Of a stretch of DNA of 60,406 bases, positions 24,979 to 33,018 are shown one piece after another. The first letter of the stretch is position 1; each line of letters begins with the position of its first letter. The DNA comes from Elusimicrobiota bacterium. GTDB lineage: Bacteria; Elusimicrobiota; Elusimicrobia; UBA1565; UBA9628. The position numbers and the translations under genes are program-made. Location: contig DMMY01000009.1 of the NCBI GenBank assembly GCA_003452935.1, positions 1-60,406 of the forward strand. Reading direction: 5' to 3'. The notes under the pieces were generated by a model. The model saw only the letters and a program-made list of their open reading frames with translations. It searched no databases and was not told where the DNA came from.

Positions 24979-26912
24979 CGGCTTCCAAACCTGCAGGAGC
25001 AGCCGCCAAAAATGGACTGAGGAACACCCAACCCGTCCGCGAACTCACGATGAGTCTGCTTCAAAAGATTTTGTCCGGACACGAACAATTCCAATTCCTT
25101 ATAGACATAACTCAAGCGGGCGTCAAGCCGCCAATAAGCCGGGATATCCAGGGATTGGCTCCTGCTGTCGGAATAAGCCAGATAACCATCCTTGTAGCCC
25201 GCGTTGAACGAGAAGGAAAAGCCGCGCCCCAGCAATGCCTGCCCGCCCAGATTGAACTTGTGCCTGGGAGTCGCTCTAAAAACAGCCGCGCTGCCTTTCG
25301 CGTCCGTGATCTGTTCGCGCGTGTAATTGGCGGACACGCTGCCCTTGCCGCGCAGATGGAGCTTCAAGGCGGCCTCCAGGCCGCGCGCGATCGCGGCGTT
25401 GGCGTTGTCATAGGAAAAAACCATGGGCGGCGGCGGCGGCAGATGAGTGACGATGGTATTCTCCATATCAAAGACGCTCATGTAATACAGATTGACCTGG
25501 CCCTCCAGCCGCCGGTCCAGGAGTTCGCTGAATAATCCTATTTCCGTTGAACGGATTTTTTGGGGCTTGAGGCCGGAATTGCCCTCGACCTTGACCCCGG
25601 CCGAAGGCTGGAAATTCGCGGACTTTCTAAAAAAAGCGGGCAGGGTGGAGGCGCGCGCGTGCAGGGCGCGCAGGCCGAAGAAAACCGACGGATTATAGAC
25701 CGCCGATGCCTGGTAAGCGGGCTGCGTCCCCCCCAGGTCCGAATCCTCCAGGGAAACCGCCGCCGATAGGACGAGTGGAGCGACCGGCCGCACGCTCTGA
25801 TGGGTGAAACCCCGCCAAATCTTGCTCTTTTGCTGTCCCTTGCCGACAAAAATCTGAGCCGACTCGGCTGAAAAATAAGTATAGCCGGCTCCGGCCGAGG
25901 CCTGATAGGCGCCGTCGAGCCAATTGCCGCGCAACACGCCCTCGGCCTGGTAGGAATAGTTGCGGATGAAATCCGCCCCGGCCCTGGTGGGAAGAATGGT
26001 CTCGGTACGATCGTTCCTGGAGCCGTCGACCTCATAAGACCAGCCGCGGCCCAACTCATGATTCCATTTGAGCATTTGAAAATCCTGGCTGATCTTGTCC
26101 GTGGACCTGAGCGAGTGCACCGCTTCGGCGTTCGTCCAGATCGCCCCGGAAAAAGCCTCCAGGGAAGTCCGGCCGGAGGGCTTCCAGTAGCCCCTAAAAT
26201 TTCCCACATTTCGTTGAACGGAATCATTCCCGTTCTGCCCGTAGACGGTATCGAAGCCGTCGAACATCCCATAGGAATGACTGAGGCTCCACCCCTGGCC
26301 AGCCGCGGCGCGCTCGACGCGCGCGTAGGTATTCGTTTCAAGAGTGCCCCGGCCGGCCGAGACTTCAAGCTGATTTTTTTCCGCCGGCTTGCGCGTCATG
26401 ATGTTGATGACCCCCAGACTGCTGTTGGAGCCGTAAAGAGCGGAATTGGGCCCGCGCACTATCTCGATTCTCTCTATGTCGCCGAGCGAGACCGGGATGT
26501 CGGCCCAATAGGTGCCCGCCATATAAGGGGTATAGACGGACCTGCCGTCCAAAAGCACTTGCAGGCTCGACACCTTCTCTTGAGGAAAGCCCCTGACCGA
26601 CACGATGGCCTTGGATGAATCCTGGGCCCGCCCTTCTAGAACGTCCATCCCCGCCCTGAACCGCAGCAAATCCCACACATTGGACGCGCCGGAGGCCCGG
26701 ATATCCTCCCGGGTGATGACCTCGACCGTGACCGGAGCGTCCCTGAGCGTCTCTTGACGCCGGGAAGCCGTGACGACCTGGGTTTCCAGGGTGAGAAATT
26801 CATAGGAATCCTCCAGGCTTTCCTGCGCTGCGACCTCCTGGACGGGAACTCCGATGGCGATAAGCGCCAAACAGGCCGCCAAGGGAGCTTTTCTCTTTAT
26901 GAAGCCGAGCAT
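24975..26912 (-). CDS. TonB-dependent outer-membrane receptor
   Basis: A 645-residue receptor from ATG 26912 (frame open to 26975), with signal peptide ending near VAAQ, plug domain about 40-160 (TASRRQETLRDAPVTVEVI, VRGF, ERIEIVRGPNSALYGSNSSLGVINI) and a 22-strand barrel. It most resembles the BtuB/CirA class. The C-terminus reads FGGCSCRFGSR: a final aromatic residue is missing and two Cys are present, unusual for a Bam-targeted barrel. Co-operonic with a binding protein and a sensor kinase, it probably admits a ligand that is sensed. The substrate is not predictable. Confidence 0.92.
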   Translation of the reverse strand: MLGFIKRKAPLAACLALIAIGVPVQEVAAQESLEDSYEFLTLETQVVTASRRQETLRDAPVTVEVITREDIRASGASNVWDLLRFRAGMDVLEGRAQDSSKAIVSVRGFPQEKVSSLQVLLDGRSVYTPYMAGTYWADIPVSLGDIERIEIVRGPNSALYGSNSSLGVINIMTRKPAEKNQLEVSAGRGTLETNTYARVERAAAGQGWSLSHSYGMFDGFDTVYGQNGNDSVQRNVGNFRGYWKPSGRTSLEAFSGAIWTNAEAVHSLRSTDKISQDFQMLKWNHELGRGWSYEVDGSRNDRTETILPTRAGADFIRNYSYQAEGVLRGNWLDGAYQASAGAGYTYFSAESAQIFVGKGQQKSKIWRGFTHQSVRPVAPLVLSAAVSLEDSDLGGTQPAYQASAVYNPSVFFGLRALHARASTLPAFFRKSANFQPSAGVKVEGNSGLKPQKIRSTEIGLFSELLDRRLEGQVNLYYMSVFDMENTIVTHLPPPPPMVFSYDNANAAIARGLEAALKLHLRGKGSVSANYTREQITDAKGSAAVFRATPRHKFNLGGQALLGRGFSFSFNAGYKDGYLAYSDSRSQSLDIPAYWRLDARLSYVYKELELFVSGQNLLKQTHREFADGLGVPQSIFGGCSCRFGSR

Positions 26913-27000
26913 TTTCAATTTCCCTATTAAGTTACAACAATTACAAGATGATTGTCCAGCCCTTGCGCGCGACAACCCGCGACGTCCCGCATTCTCCAGG

Positions 27001-27384
27001 CTAGATCCCGGCGCGGGCCTGCGCCTGCCCCAGGCTTGCGGCGTCCAGAAGCCTCGCGATTTCCGCGGAATCGAATGGCTTCAGCATGACGGGTCCCAGA
27101 CATGCGGCCCGCGCCCTTTGCGCGTTGGCGATCGAGCCCGTCAGCATCGCGATCTTCAAACCAGGCTCCAACTCCAAAAGCATCTTGGCCAGATCGACGC
27201 CGTCCACTCCGCTGCCGAGGCTCACGTCGCAGATCACCAGCTTGAATCGCCCCGCGGCAAAAGCCGCCAGCGCCTCTCGTCCGTTGTGGGCCTCTACCGA
27301 TTTCCAGCACTTTCGGGCCAGTATCCGGCTGAGAAGCCGGCAAATGACCGGCTCGTCATCGACGATCAAAGCGCGGCGTTCCAT
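27001..27384 (-). CDS. Single-domain response regulator
   Basis: A 127-residue receiver: VDDEP, phosphoacceptor in CDVSLGSGVDG (a 2-residue longer loop than usual behind the Asp), Thr in MLTGS and Lys in LKPF. It lies 88 bp upstream of the TonB-receptor gene on the same strand and is probably first in that operon, making it the likely partner of the kinase at 22490. Confidence 0.9.
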   Translation of the reverse strand: MERRALIVDDEPVICRLLSRILARKCWKSVEAHNGREALAAFAAGRFKLVICDVSLGSGVDGVDLAKMLLELEPGLKIAMLTGSIANAQRARAACLGPVMLKPFDSAEIARLLDAASLGQAQARAGI

Positions 27385-27580
27385 GAGTCCTCCCCCTAAA
27401 AATGGCCGGGATCCCGCATGAGACCCGCTTTTAGGCCTCCCGGCATAGTCTTGCTCAAAAGCCTTGAAAATTCATTATCCCCCGCCTAAATTTCGATTAA
27501 AAAAAAGCGCGCATGCCGGAAGCGTTGAACGGCGAGAGGGACGGCCGGAATCCGGCTGCGGATCATATCGCCTGCGGCGG
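27385..27580. other. AT-rich spacer with T8 run on the minus strand
   Basis: Eight A residues at 27499-27506 read as T8 on the minus strand and follow a short GC-rich inverted segment; this may end the operon that stops at 27581. TTAAT-N6-TTAGG, with the 11-bp period seen elsewhere, lies on the minus strand just behind it and could be a degenerate regulator box for the REC gene at 27384. Confidence 0.35.
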
Positions 27581-27940
27581 CTAGAGGATGGCCCCCACGG
27601 CCGCCTCCAGTTCGGCGATTTGAAAGGGTTTTCTCAAGCATGTCTTCGCCTTTATCGCAAGCGCTTCCTGGACGCGGTCTTCCACGGCGTAGCCGGTCAT
27701 CAGCACCACGGGAATTTCAGGATGCATGCGCTGCAGGGCGACCACGAAATCGAGGCCGTCCATCTTAGGCATTTTCATGTCCGTGATCACCAGGTCCACC
27801 CTCTCTCTTTCCAAGATGGCCAGGCCTTCCCTGCCGTCGCTCGCGGTCAAGACACGAAACCCCCTGCAGGAGAGGTCCATCTGCAGCATCTCGCGATATC
27901 CGAGTTCATCGTCGACGACGAGTATGGTCCCAGGCATCAC
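27581..27940 (-). CDS. Single-domain response regulator
   Basis: A 119-residue receiver (VVDDEL, phosphoacceptor in ITDMKMPKMDG, MTGYAVED, RKPF). It overlaps the stop of the upstream REC gene by 4 bp (translational coupling) and is the last gene of the operon HTH-REC, kinase, REC, REC. Confidence 0.93.
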   Translation of the reverse strand: MMPGTILVVDDELGYREMLQMDLSCRGFRVLTASDGREGLAILERERVDLVITDMKMPKMDGLDFVVALQRMHPEIPVVLMTGYAVEDRVQEALAIKAKTCLRKPFQIAELEAAVGAIL

Positions 27941-28326
27941 GACCTCCGCGCTTTGTCGGCATATTGAATAAATTGCAGGACTTGGTCGATCTCAAAAGGC
28001 TTATGGAGCCACGCCAACGCGCCCGAATTAGGCGCCATGCTTTCCATGGCTTGCTGGGGCTCCGAACCGCTGTTCATCATCACCACCAACTGGGCCGGCC
28101 GGACCTCCTTGATGATTTTGAGAAGCTCCGGGCCCCGCATCTTCGGCATATGCACGTCCAGGAATATGATGTCATAGGCGCGCTCTTCAACGCGGCGCAA
28201 GCCCCCCAAGCCGTCATGCGCAGAATAGACGCAGAACCCAAAAGGTTCCAGGAGGTATCGGAGCATATCATGAAAGCCCTGCTCGTCATCCACGATTAAA
28301 ACCGTTTTTTCAAAAGCCGGAGTCAT
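27937..28326 (-). CDS. Single-domain response regulator
   Basis: A 129-residue receiver from ATG 28326 (frame open to 28437): VDDEQ, phosphoacceptor in FLDVHMPKMRG, and HKPF. The switch position reads MNSG in place of M(T/S)G, so the conserved Thr/Ser is shifted. It lies directly behind the kinase remnant at 28327-28510 and may once have been encoded with that second kinase. Confidence 0.9.
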   Translation of the reverse strand: MTPAFEKTVLIVDDEQGFHDMLRYLLEPFGFCVYSAHDGLGGLRRVEERAYDIIFLDVHMPKMRGPELLKIIKEVRPAQLVVMMNSGSEPQQAMESMAPNSGALAWLHKPFEIDQVLQFIQYADKARRS

Positions 28327-28510
28327 GGATTTTGGCGGACGCCGGCAAAAATGCCGTAAAGGCCGTCCCCCTCCCCGGCGTTCCGTCAAGCTCGATTTCG
28401 TCCTGATGATTCTGCACAATCTTATGGGCCAACGCAAGGCCCGGGCCCGATCCCTGCCCCGCGCTTGGCCGTAAAAAACGGCTCAAAACCATAGCCGGCA
28501 TCGCGGCGGA
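28327..28510 (-). pseudogene. Frameshifted histidine-kinase C-terminal remnant
   Basis: Two minus-strand frames together encode the end of a HATPase domain. One frame carries the F-box (GYGFEPFFTAKR) and stops at 28422; the next frame continues with GPGLALAHKIVQNH and then ELDGTPGRG-AFTAFLPAS. Joined, they give the F-box, G2-box and last strands of a kinase, with a frameshift near 28450. The G2-box also reads GSGPGLALA, with Pro in place of the first Leu. The N-terminal bulk is absent: the DNA abuts the intact kinase stop at 28528. It is a leftover of a second kinase lost by deletion or recombination. Confidence 0.75.
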
Positions 28511-28527
28511 GTTCTCGACTCGCATCC

Positions 28528-30177
28528 TCAGCCGTTGGAAGCGCCATCGGGAGCGAACGCCGATTCCGGGCACACGGGAAGGTCGACGCTGAAAGTCGCG
28601 CCGACGCCTGCCTGGCTTTCCACCCGTATGGCGCCCTGGTGCTCCTGTATGATTCCATACGCGATGGAAAGCCCCAGGCCCGTGCCCTTGCCCACCGGCT
28701 TGGTCGTGAAGAACGGATCGAAAATGCGGCTTAAATTCTCCTTCGGGATTCCGCAGCCGTTGTCCATGAAGCTCATCGTGACGCGGTCGGACCGGCGGCA
28801 AATCTTGATGACGAGCCTGCCGTCCTTTTTCTCCTCCATCGCGTGCAGGGCGTTGTTGATCAGGTTCAAGATGACTTGCTGAATCTGATTGGGATCGGCC
28901 AGGACCGCGGGCAACGCCTCAGGGATATCCTGGACCACGCGAACGCCCGCCTTGCAGAGATTATGGCGCATGAGCTGCAGGACCGCCTCCAGCACCGGCG
29001 CGAGCTGCAGGGGCTCCCTTTGCGATTTCGCCTTGCGCGCGAATTGCAGGAGATTCTGAATGATCTTGCGGCAGCGCTGCCCCTGTTGGCATATCTCCCG
29101 CAAATCATCATGCTGCTGCTCGGACAGGTTCGGACTCTCGCGCAGCAGGTCGGTCAACCCCATCATGGCGGTCAGGGGATTGTTGAGTTCATGGGCGATC
29201 CCTGAAACCAACTCGCCGATGGCCGCCAATTTCTCCGACTGCAGGAGCGCGTCCTTGGCCGCCTCAAGCTGACGATAAGCCTCCTGCAGTTCCTGAAGCT
29301 TTTCCTGCAGCCGGCGATAAAGCCGGGCATTGTGGACCGTCTGGGCCGTTTGCGCAGCGAAAATCGTGACGCTGCGCATATCCGCGGTCGTGAAGGGGTC
29401 GTCATGAACCGTGCGATTCACGCTCAGGACTCCCAGGACCTCGCCCCCGACCTTCAAGGGACAGAGGATAGAGGCTTTGATATCCCGCATGCTGGGTACG
29501 CCGGCAAAGCGGGGGTCGTTTTCCAGGGAGCCGGAGATCAAGATGGGGTCTTTCCATTGGACCACCTTTCCGGCGACCCTTTCTCCCGCGGCCAACCTGG
29601 CCCGCTTCCTATCATCGTTATCCAGGCCCAGGCATGCCGCCATGCCCAGCGCGCCGTCTTGTTCAACGAGCATCAGCGAAACGTCATCCGCCTTCATGAG
29701 CTTCCGCGCGAGATTCAAAATGATCGGAAGCAGCTCGTCAAGCTGGATCGAGGAGAACACGGCCTTGCTGGCCTCATAGACCGCCACGATTTCCTTAAGC
29801 TCGCTTTTCTCCAGGGCTTTTTCCACCATGGCCCACAATTCATCGATGTTGAAGGGTTTCTGAATGAAGTCGTAAGCCCCCATCCTCATGGCGGCCACGG
29901 CGGTTTCGATGGTGCCGTAGCCCGTGCTCATGATCACCTCCACGTCCGGGGCGATCTTCTTGATCGCCTCCAGGGCCTCCAACCCGCCCATCTTCGGCAT
30001 CTTGATATCGCTGATCACGAGCCGGAACTTGCCTTGGCGTATTTTCTCCAGCGCCTCGGCGCCGTCCTTGACGGCTACGACTTGATAACCGCGCGCGCCC
30101 AATTCATAGGAGAGAAAATCCCTCATCCCCTGCTCATCGTCGGCGACAAGGATTCTGATCGGGTCTTTCATAGGCAT
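28528..30177 (-). CDS. Soluble histidine kinase REC-GAF-HisKA-HATPase
   Basis: A 549-residue cytoplasmic kinase. REC 1-125 (VADDEQ, ISDIKMPKMGG, KPF), GAF about 145-290, coiled linker, HisKA with GIAHELNNPLTAMMGL near 335, N-box NLINNALHAMEE, G-boxes DNGCGIP and GKGTGLGLS. The start at 30177 has GGAG 8 bp before it (an ATG 6 bp further in is also possible). No membrane segment: inputs are phosphorylation of its REC and a small molecule or protein on the GAF domain. It follows the HTH-REC gene by 25 bp. Confidence 0.93.
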   Translation of the reverse strand: MPMKDPIRILVADDEQGMRDFLSYELGARGYQVVAVKDGAEALEKIRQGKFRLVISDIKMPKMGGLEALEAIKKIAPDVEVIMSTGYGTIETAVAAMRMGAYDFIQKPFNIDELWAMVEKALEKSELKEIVAVYEASKAVFSSIQLDELLPIILNLARKLMKADDVSLMLVEQDGALGMAACLGLDNDDRKRARLAAGERVAGKVVQWKDPILISGSLENDPRFAGVPSMRDIKASILCPLKVGGEVLGVLSVNRTVHDDPFTTADMRSVTIFAAQTAQTVHNARLYRRLQEKLQELQEAYRQLEAAKDALLQSEKLAAIGELVSGIAHELNNPLTAMMGLTDLLRESPNLSEQQHDDLREICQQGQRCRKIIQNLLQFARKAKSQREPLQLAPVLEAVLQLMRHNLCKAGVRVVQDIPEALPAVLADPNQIQQVILNLINNALHAMEEKKDGRLVIKICRRSDRVTMSFMDNGCGIPKENLSRIFDPFFTTKPVGKGTGLGLSIAYGIIQEHQGAIRVESQAGVGATFSVDLPVCPESAFAPDGASNG

Positions 30178-30202
30178 GGCTGCGACTCCAGCATGGCGGC
30201 CG

Positions 30203-30817
30203 TCATCGGTGTTCCGAACGCCGGCCGCCATCAACCCCGGGGCCCATCAGGATATCGAGCTTACGCATCAAATCAACGGCGGAGAACGGTTTTCCGATAA
30301 AATCATCGGCCCCGGCCGCCAGCGCCTCCTCCCGGTACGCCGGGATATTGTAGCCGCTCATGGCCAGTATCCTGACCCCCCGCAGCTTCTCATCGCTGCG
30401 GATAGCCCGGCAAACCTGCATCCCGTCTATTCCCGGCAAGCGGACGTCCAGTAGGATCAGGGCCGGCATGACGGTCATGGTCTTGTGGCCCGCCTCGAAC
30501 CCGTTGCCGGCCTCGTGAATCTCCGCTTCAGGATAACCCTTCTGGAGAACGCGGCTGACAAGCCTGCGCACGGAAGGCTCGTCGTCTACGATGAGGACCT
30601 TGAGGCCGCACGCGGCCAGAAGCTCCGGCGGGATGGGGATATTGTGCTCCTTCAGGAAAGCGGCCACGTCCTTCGCCCAAACCCGGCGCTGCCCCCCTCC
30701 GGTGACAAAGGATGGGAGCTTGCCTTCCGCGATCCATCGAGCCACGGTGTGGCGGGTGACTTGGCAAAGCCCGGCGATATAATGCGTGCCGAATGCCTTT
30801 TTAACCTCTTTCGCCAT
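30203..30817 (-). CDS. Response regulator with N-terminal HTH and C-terminal receiver
   Basis: A 204-residue protein with reversed order: an excisionase/MerR-like helix-turn-helix at 10-60 (YIAGLCQVTRHTVARWIAEGKLP, GGGQRRVW) followed by a receiver at 72-195 (VDDEPS, LLDVRLPGIDG, MSGY, GKPF). The HTH wing pattern with W--EGKLP and GG--RR is the one of HTH_17-type DNA-binding modules. The frame opens at 30826, but that ATG lies inside the -10 box, so the ATG at 30817 is chosen. It heads the operon HTH-REC, kinase, REC, REC and may autoregulate it. Confidence 0.9.
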   Translation of the reverse strand: MAKEVKKAFGTHYIAGLCQVTRHTVARWIAEGKLPSFVTGGGQRRVWAKDVAAFLKEHNIPIPPELLAACGLKVLIVDDEPSVRRLVSRVLQKGYPEAEIHEAGNGFEAGHKTMTVMPALILLDVRLPGIDGMQVCRAIRSDEKLRGVRILAMSGYNIPAYREEALAAGADDFIGKPFSAVDLMRKLDILMGPGVDGGRRSEHR

Positions 30818-30823
30818 ATCTAC

Positions 30824-30852
30824 CATATAATCCGTTTACTCCATTTTGTCAA
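30824..30852 (-). promoter_or_regulatory. Strong promoter of the HTH-REC operon, leaderless start
   Basis: On the minus strand: -35 TTGACA (30852-30847), 17-bp spacer, -10 TATATG (30829-30824). The ATG at 30817 follows after 6 bp, exactly where transcription should begin, so the mRNA should lack a 5' leader. Confidence 0.75.
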
Positions 30853-30940
30853 TACCCAAAAAAATAAGTCTGCGTTCGAGGTTAGCCGCGCGAAATCGCG
30901 GGCCGACCCGCTCCCGATTTCATAGAATCATCATCTGCCC

Positions 30941-31924
30941 ATGAACCGGAACGTTTCGTCGTACGCCGCGATCGTCTGCGCCGCCTTTCTCGGCGCGGAG
31001 ACGCTCGGCTGTCGCGGTCCGGACCGGCTGGTATTCACCCCGGGCGCCACCGGCGCCGGGCGCGCGTGCGGCGCCCTGGAAAGCGGCAGAATCAAGGTAT
31101 CGAGGAGGGTCACGGCGCTCGATGGCGTCTACTCCGTTGACCTCGTTTTTTCAGACAAGAACGAGTCCTTCGCGGTCCGATTCGATGTCGGCAAGGAATC
31201 CTTCGGCGCGAACGATGACTCTTGGGGCTACCGGGAGGAAGACATCGCCCGCCTCAAGCAATGGCATGAATCGGCGCGCCAGGCCGCGCTGCGAACCGCC
31301 AGCGACCGCAACGCGTCCCAAGCGCAGCTCGACGCGGAGCTCAAGGACCTCAAGGCCGAGCACGACCGAAGGTTCAGGGCTTATATCGTATCCCAAGGCT
31401 TCAGATTCCTGGCCGACGGGACCATCGAAGCGGACATCGCGGCTCTCGTGCGAAGAAACGCGCCCCGCCTGGCGCCGCTGGCGCGAACCATCGAACGAAA
31501 CGCCGGGGTCAAGAGCCACGCTCGCGATTTGCTGCTCCTAGCCGCCACCGCCATGGTCCAGACTTCGGTCGATTATGAACCGGTCGACGCCGTGATCGGA
31601 GGAGTCCACACCGGAGGGATTTGGCCGCCGGTCAACGCCCTCGTTCACGGCCGGGGGGATTGCGACACGAAGGCGGCGCTGCTGGCGTCGATATTGGCCA
31701 ATCTGCCGGGCACCCGCCTCTTAGGCGTCAAGATAACCGGACACTACCTCTTGGGAGTCCTGATGAAGCCGTCCCAGAACGACTCCTACATCCGCTACCA
31801 GAACAGGAAGTACGTCCTCATCGAGCCGGCAGGCCCGGCCTGTCTGCCGCCGGGCGCTCTCTCGAAGGAAACCCAGAGCCTGTTCCTGGAGGGCGAGCCG
31901 CACACGGTGACGCGCCTGTTCTGA
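30941..31924 (+). CDS. Transglutaminase-like putative lipoprotein
   Basis: A 327-residue protein. A short signal sequence ends in a lipobox-like TLGC (Cys24). The C-terminal half shows the transglutaminase/Cys-protease core: HGRGDCDTKAALLASIL with the nucleophile Cys near 236, GHYLLGV with His near 266, and LIEPAG with the acidic residue near 292. A charged coiled segment (115-150) precedes it. The family includes proteases and peptide ligases acting in the envelope; the reaction here is not known. It is divergent from the HTH-REC gene. Confidence 0.78.
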   Translation: MNRNVSSYAAIVCAAFLGAETLGCRGPDRLVFTPGATGAGRACGALESGRIKVSRRVTALDGVYSVDLVFSDKNESFAVRFDVGKESFGANDDSWGYREEDIARLKQWHESARQAALRTASDRNASQAQLDAELKDLKAEHDRRFRAYIVSQGFRFLADGTIEADIAALVRRNAPRLAPLARTIERNAGVKSHARDLLLLAATAMVQTSVDYEPVDAVIGGVHTGGIWPPVNALVHGRGDCDTKAALLASILANLPGTRLLGVKITGHYLLGVLMKPSQNDSYIRYQNRKYVLIEPAGPACLPPGALSKETQSLFLEGEPHTVTRLF

Positions 31925-31941
31925 GGACGGCCGCGGCTCGG

Positions 31942-32808
31942 CTAGTGAAGCGGCGCCCCGCGCAACAAGAAGAAGGCGGCCAGGGCCATGCCTCCCCCGG
32001 AGCCGATGAGGCCAGTCCAGTGGGAGGGGCGGTTCTGAGGCTCAGCGCGCAAGAGCTTTACATAGGATTCCGCGATCAGGAACAACGGGAAAGCGACCAT
32101 GGCCAGGCGCGTCTGGACGTTGGACGCGTTGGCCAGGAAGACCAGGATGAAGACTCCCAAGAAGTTCGCCACGAACGCGATGAGGATCGAGAGCGCCGTT
32201 CTTGGCCCGCGCTGCTTGGCGGGGCAGGCCATCAGCTTGCGCGCCATCCTCTTGAGCAGAGCGTGCAGGCCCAAGAAGATAGCCACCGAGACCAAGTAGA
32301 ACGCGACCAGCTGCAGGCTGACCGTCCACGTCCCCTTGTCCCCCAGGAGTTCAGAGACGGGGACCGTCCGGACGTCTCCAGGGACCACCGCATGCCGGAG
32401 CGGCTCCGTCGTCGCTCTCTTGAGCATGAACAGCCACGCGCCGGCCGCAAGCCCCGCGGCGCTGCCGGCCAACGCGGAGCCGTGGACGCGCCACTTCGCG
32501 GCCTCCCGACGGATCCTCATTCCATAGCGTTCGATGAGCAGCAGCAAAGGCAGCGCCAGCATGCTCAGGCGCACCCCCGTCGACAGAGCATCGGCCAACA
32601 GAACGATCGCGCTGACGCCTAGAAGATTAGAGACGAAGGCCAGGGCGACGATCGCCGCCGGCGGCAGCGGCTCTTCATCGGACGAGCCGAAGCCCATGCG
32701 GTCGTTGATCTTGATCAGCAGGAAGACTATCGCGACGGCGGCGATATAAAGGAGCAAGACGAAGCCGCTGACAAACCAGATTCCGGGCTGTTGAGGTTGA
32801 GTTAGCAT
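31942..32808 (-). CDS. Multi-pass membrane protein of unknown function
   Basis: A 288-residue protein with about seven to eight hydrophobic helices: near 11-33, 50-72, 80-92, 110-128, 162-184, 205-226, 230-245 and 266-284. It shows internal repetition: (A/V)L-(A/I)FV-N-LGV---V-LA-A appears at about 55 and about 210, followed in each by a TR-(S/A)M-A-PL segment, so it is likely two tandem copies of a three- to four-helix unit. No family is recognised. It stands alone, converging with the transglutaminase-like gene. Confidence 0.75.
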   Translation of the reverse strand: MLTQPQQPGIWFVSGFVLLLYIAAVAIVFLLIKINDRMGFGSSDEEPLPPAAIVALAFVSNLLGVSAIVLLADALSTGVRLSMLALPLLLLIERYGMRIRREAAKWRVHGSALAGSAAGLAAGAWLFMLKRATTEPLRHAVVPGDVRTVPVSELLGDKGTWTVSLQLVAFYLVSVAIFLGLHALLKRMARKLMACPAKQRGPRTALSILIAFVANFLGVFILVFLANASNVQTRLAMVAFPLFLIAESYVKLLRAEPQNRPSHWTGLIGSGGGMALAAFFLLRGAPLH

Positions 32809-33018
32809 GGTTCCCAGTGAGGCTATTAGAGAGAATGATATTATCCTATTTTTTGGACTTCGATATCAATCGTCGAGGCTGTCGGACCCGATTCCGCGTG
32901 GGCATCAGCCGCAGCCTGCAGTGAATCAACCGCCGCGGACTTACGGGACCTTTGGCCCAGAAGATAGACCCTAAAGACCCATGCGTCCTATCCCTCGAAG
33001 TTTTTAAGATTTCAGACG

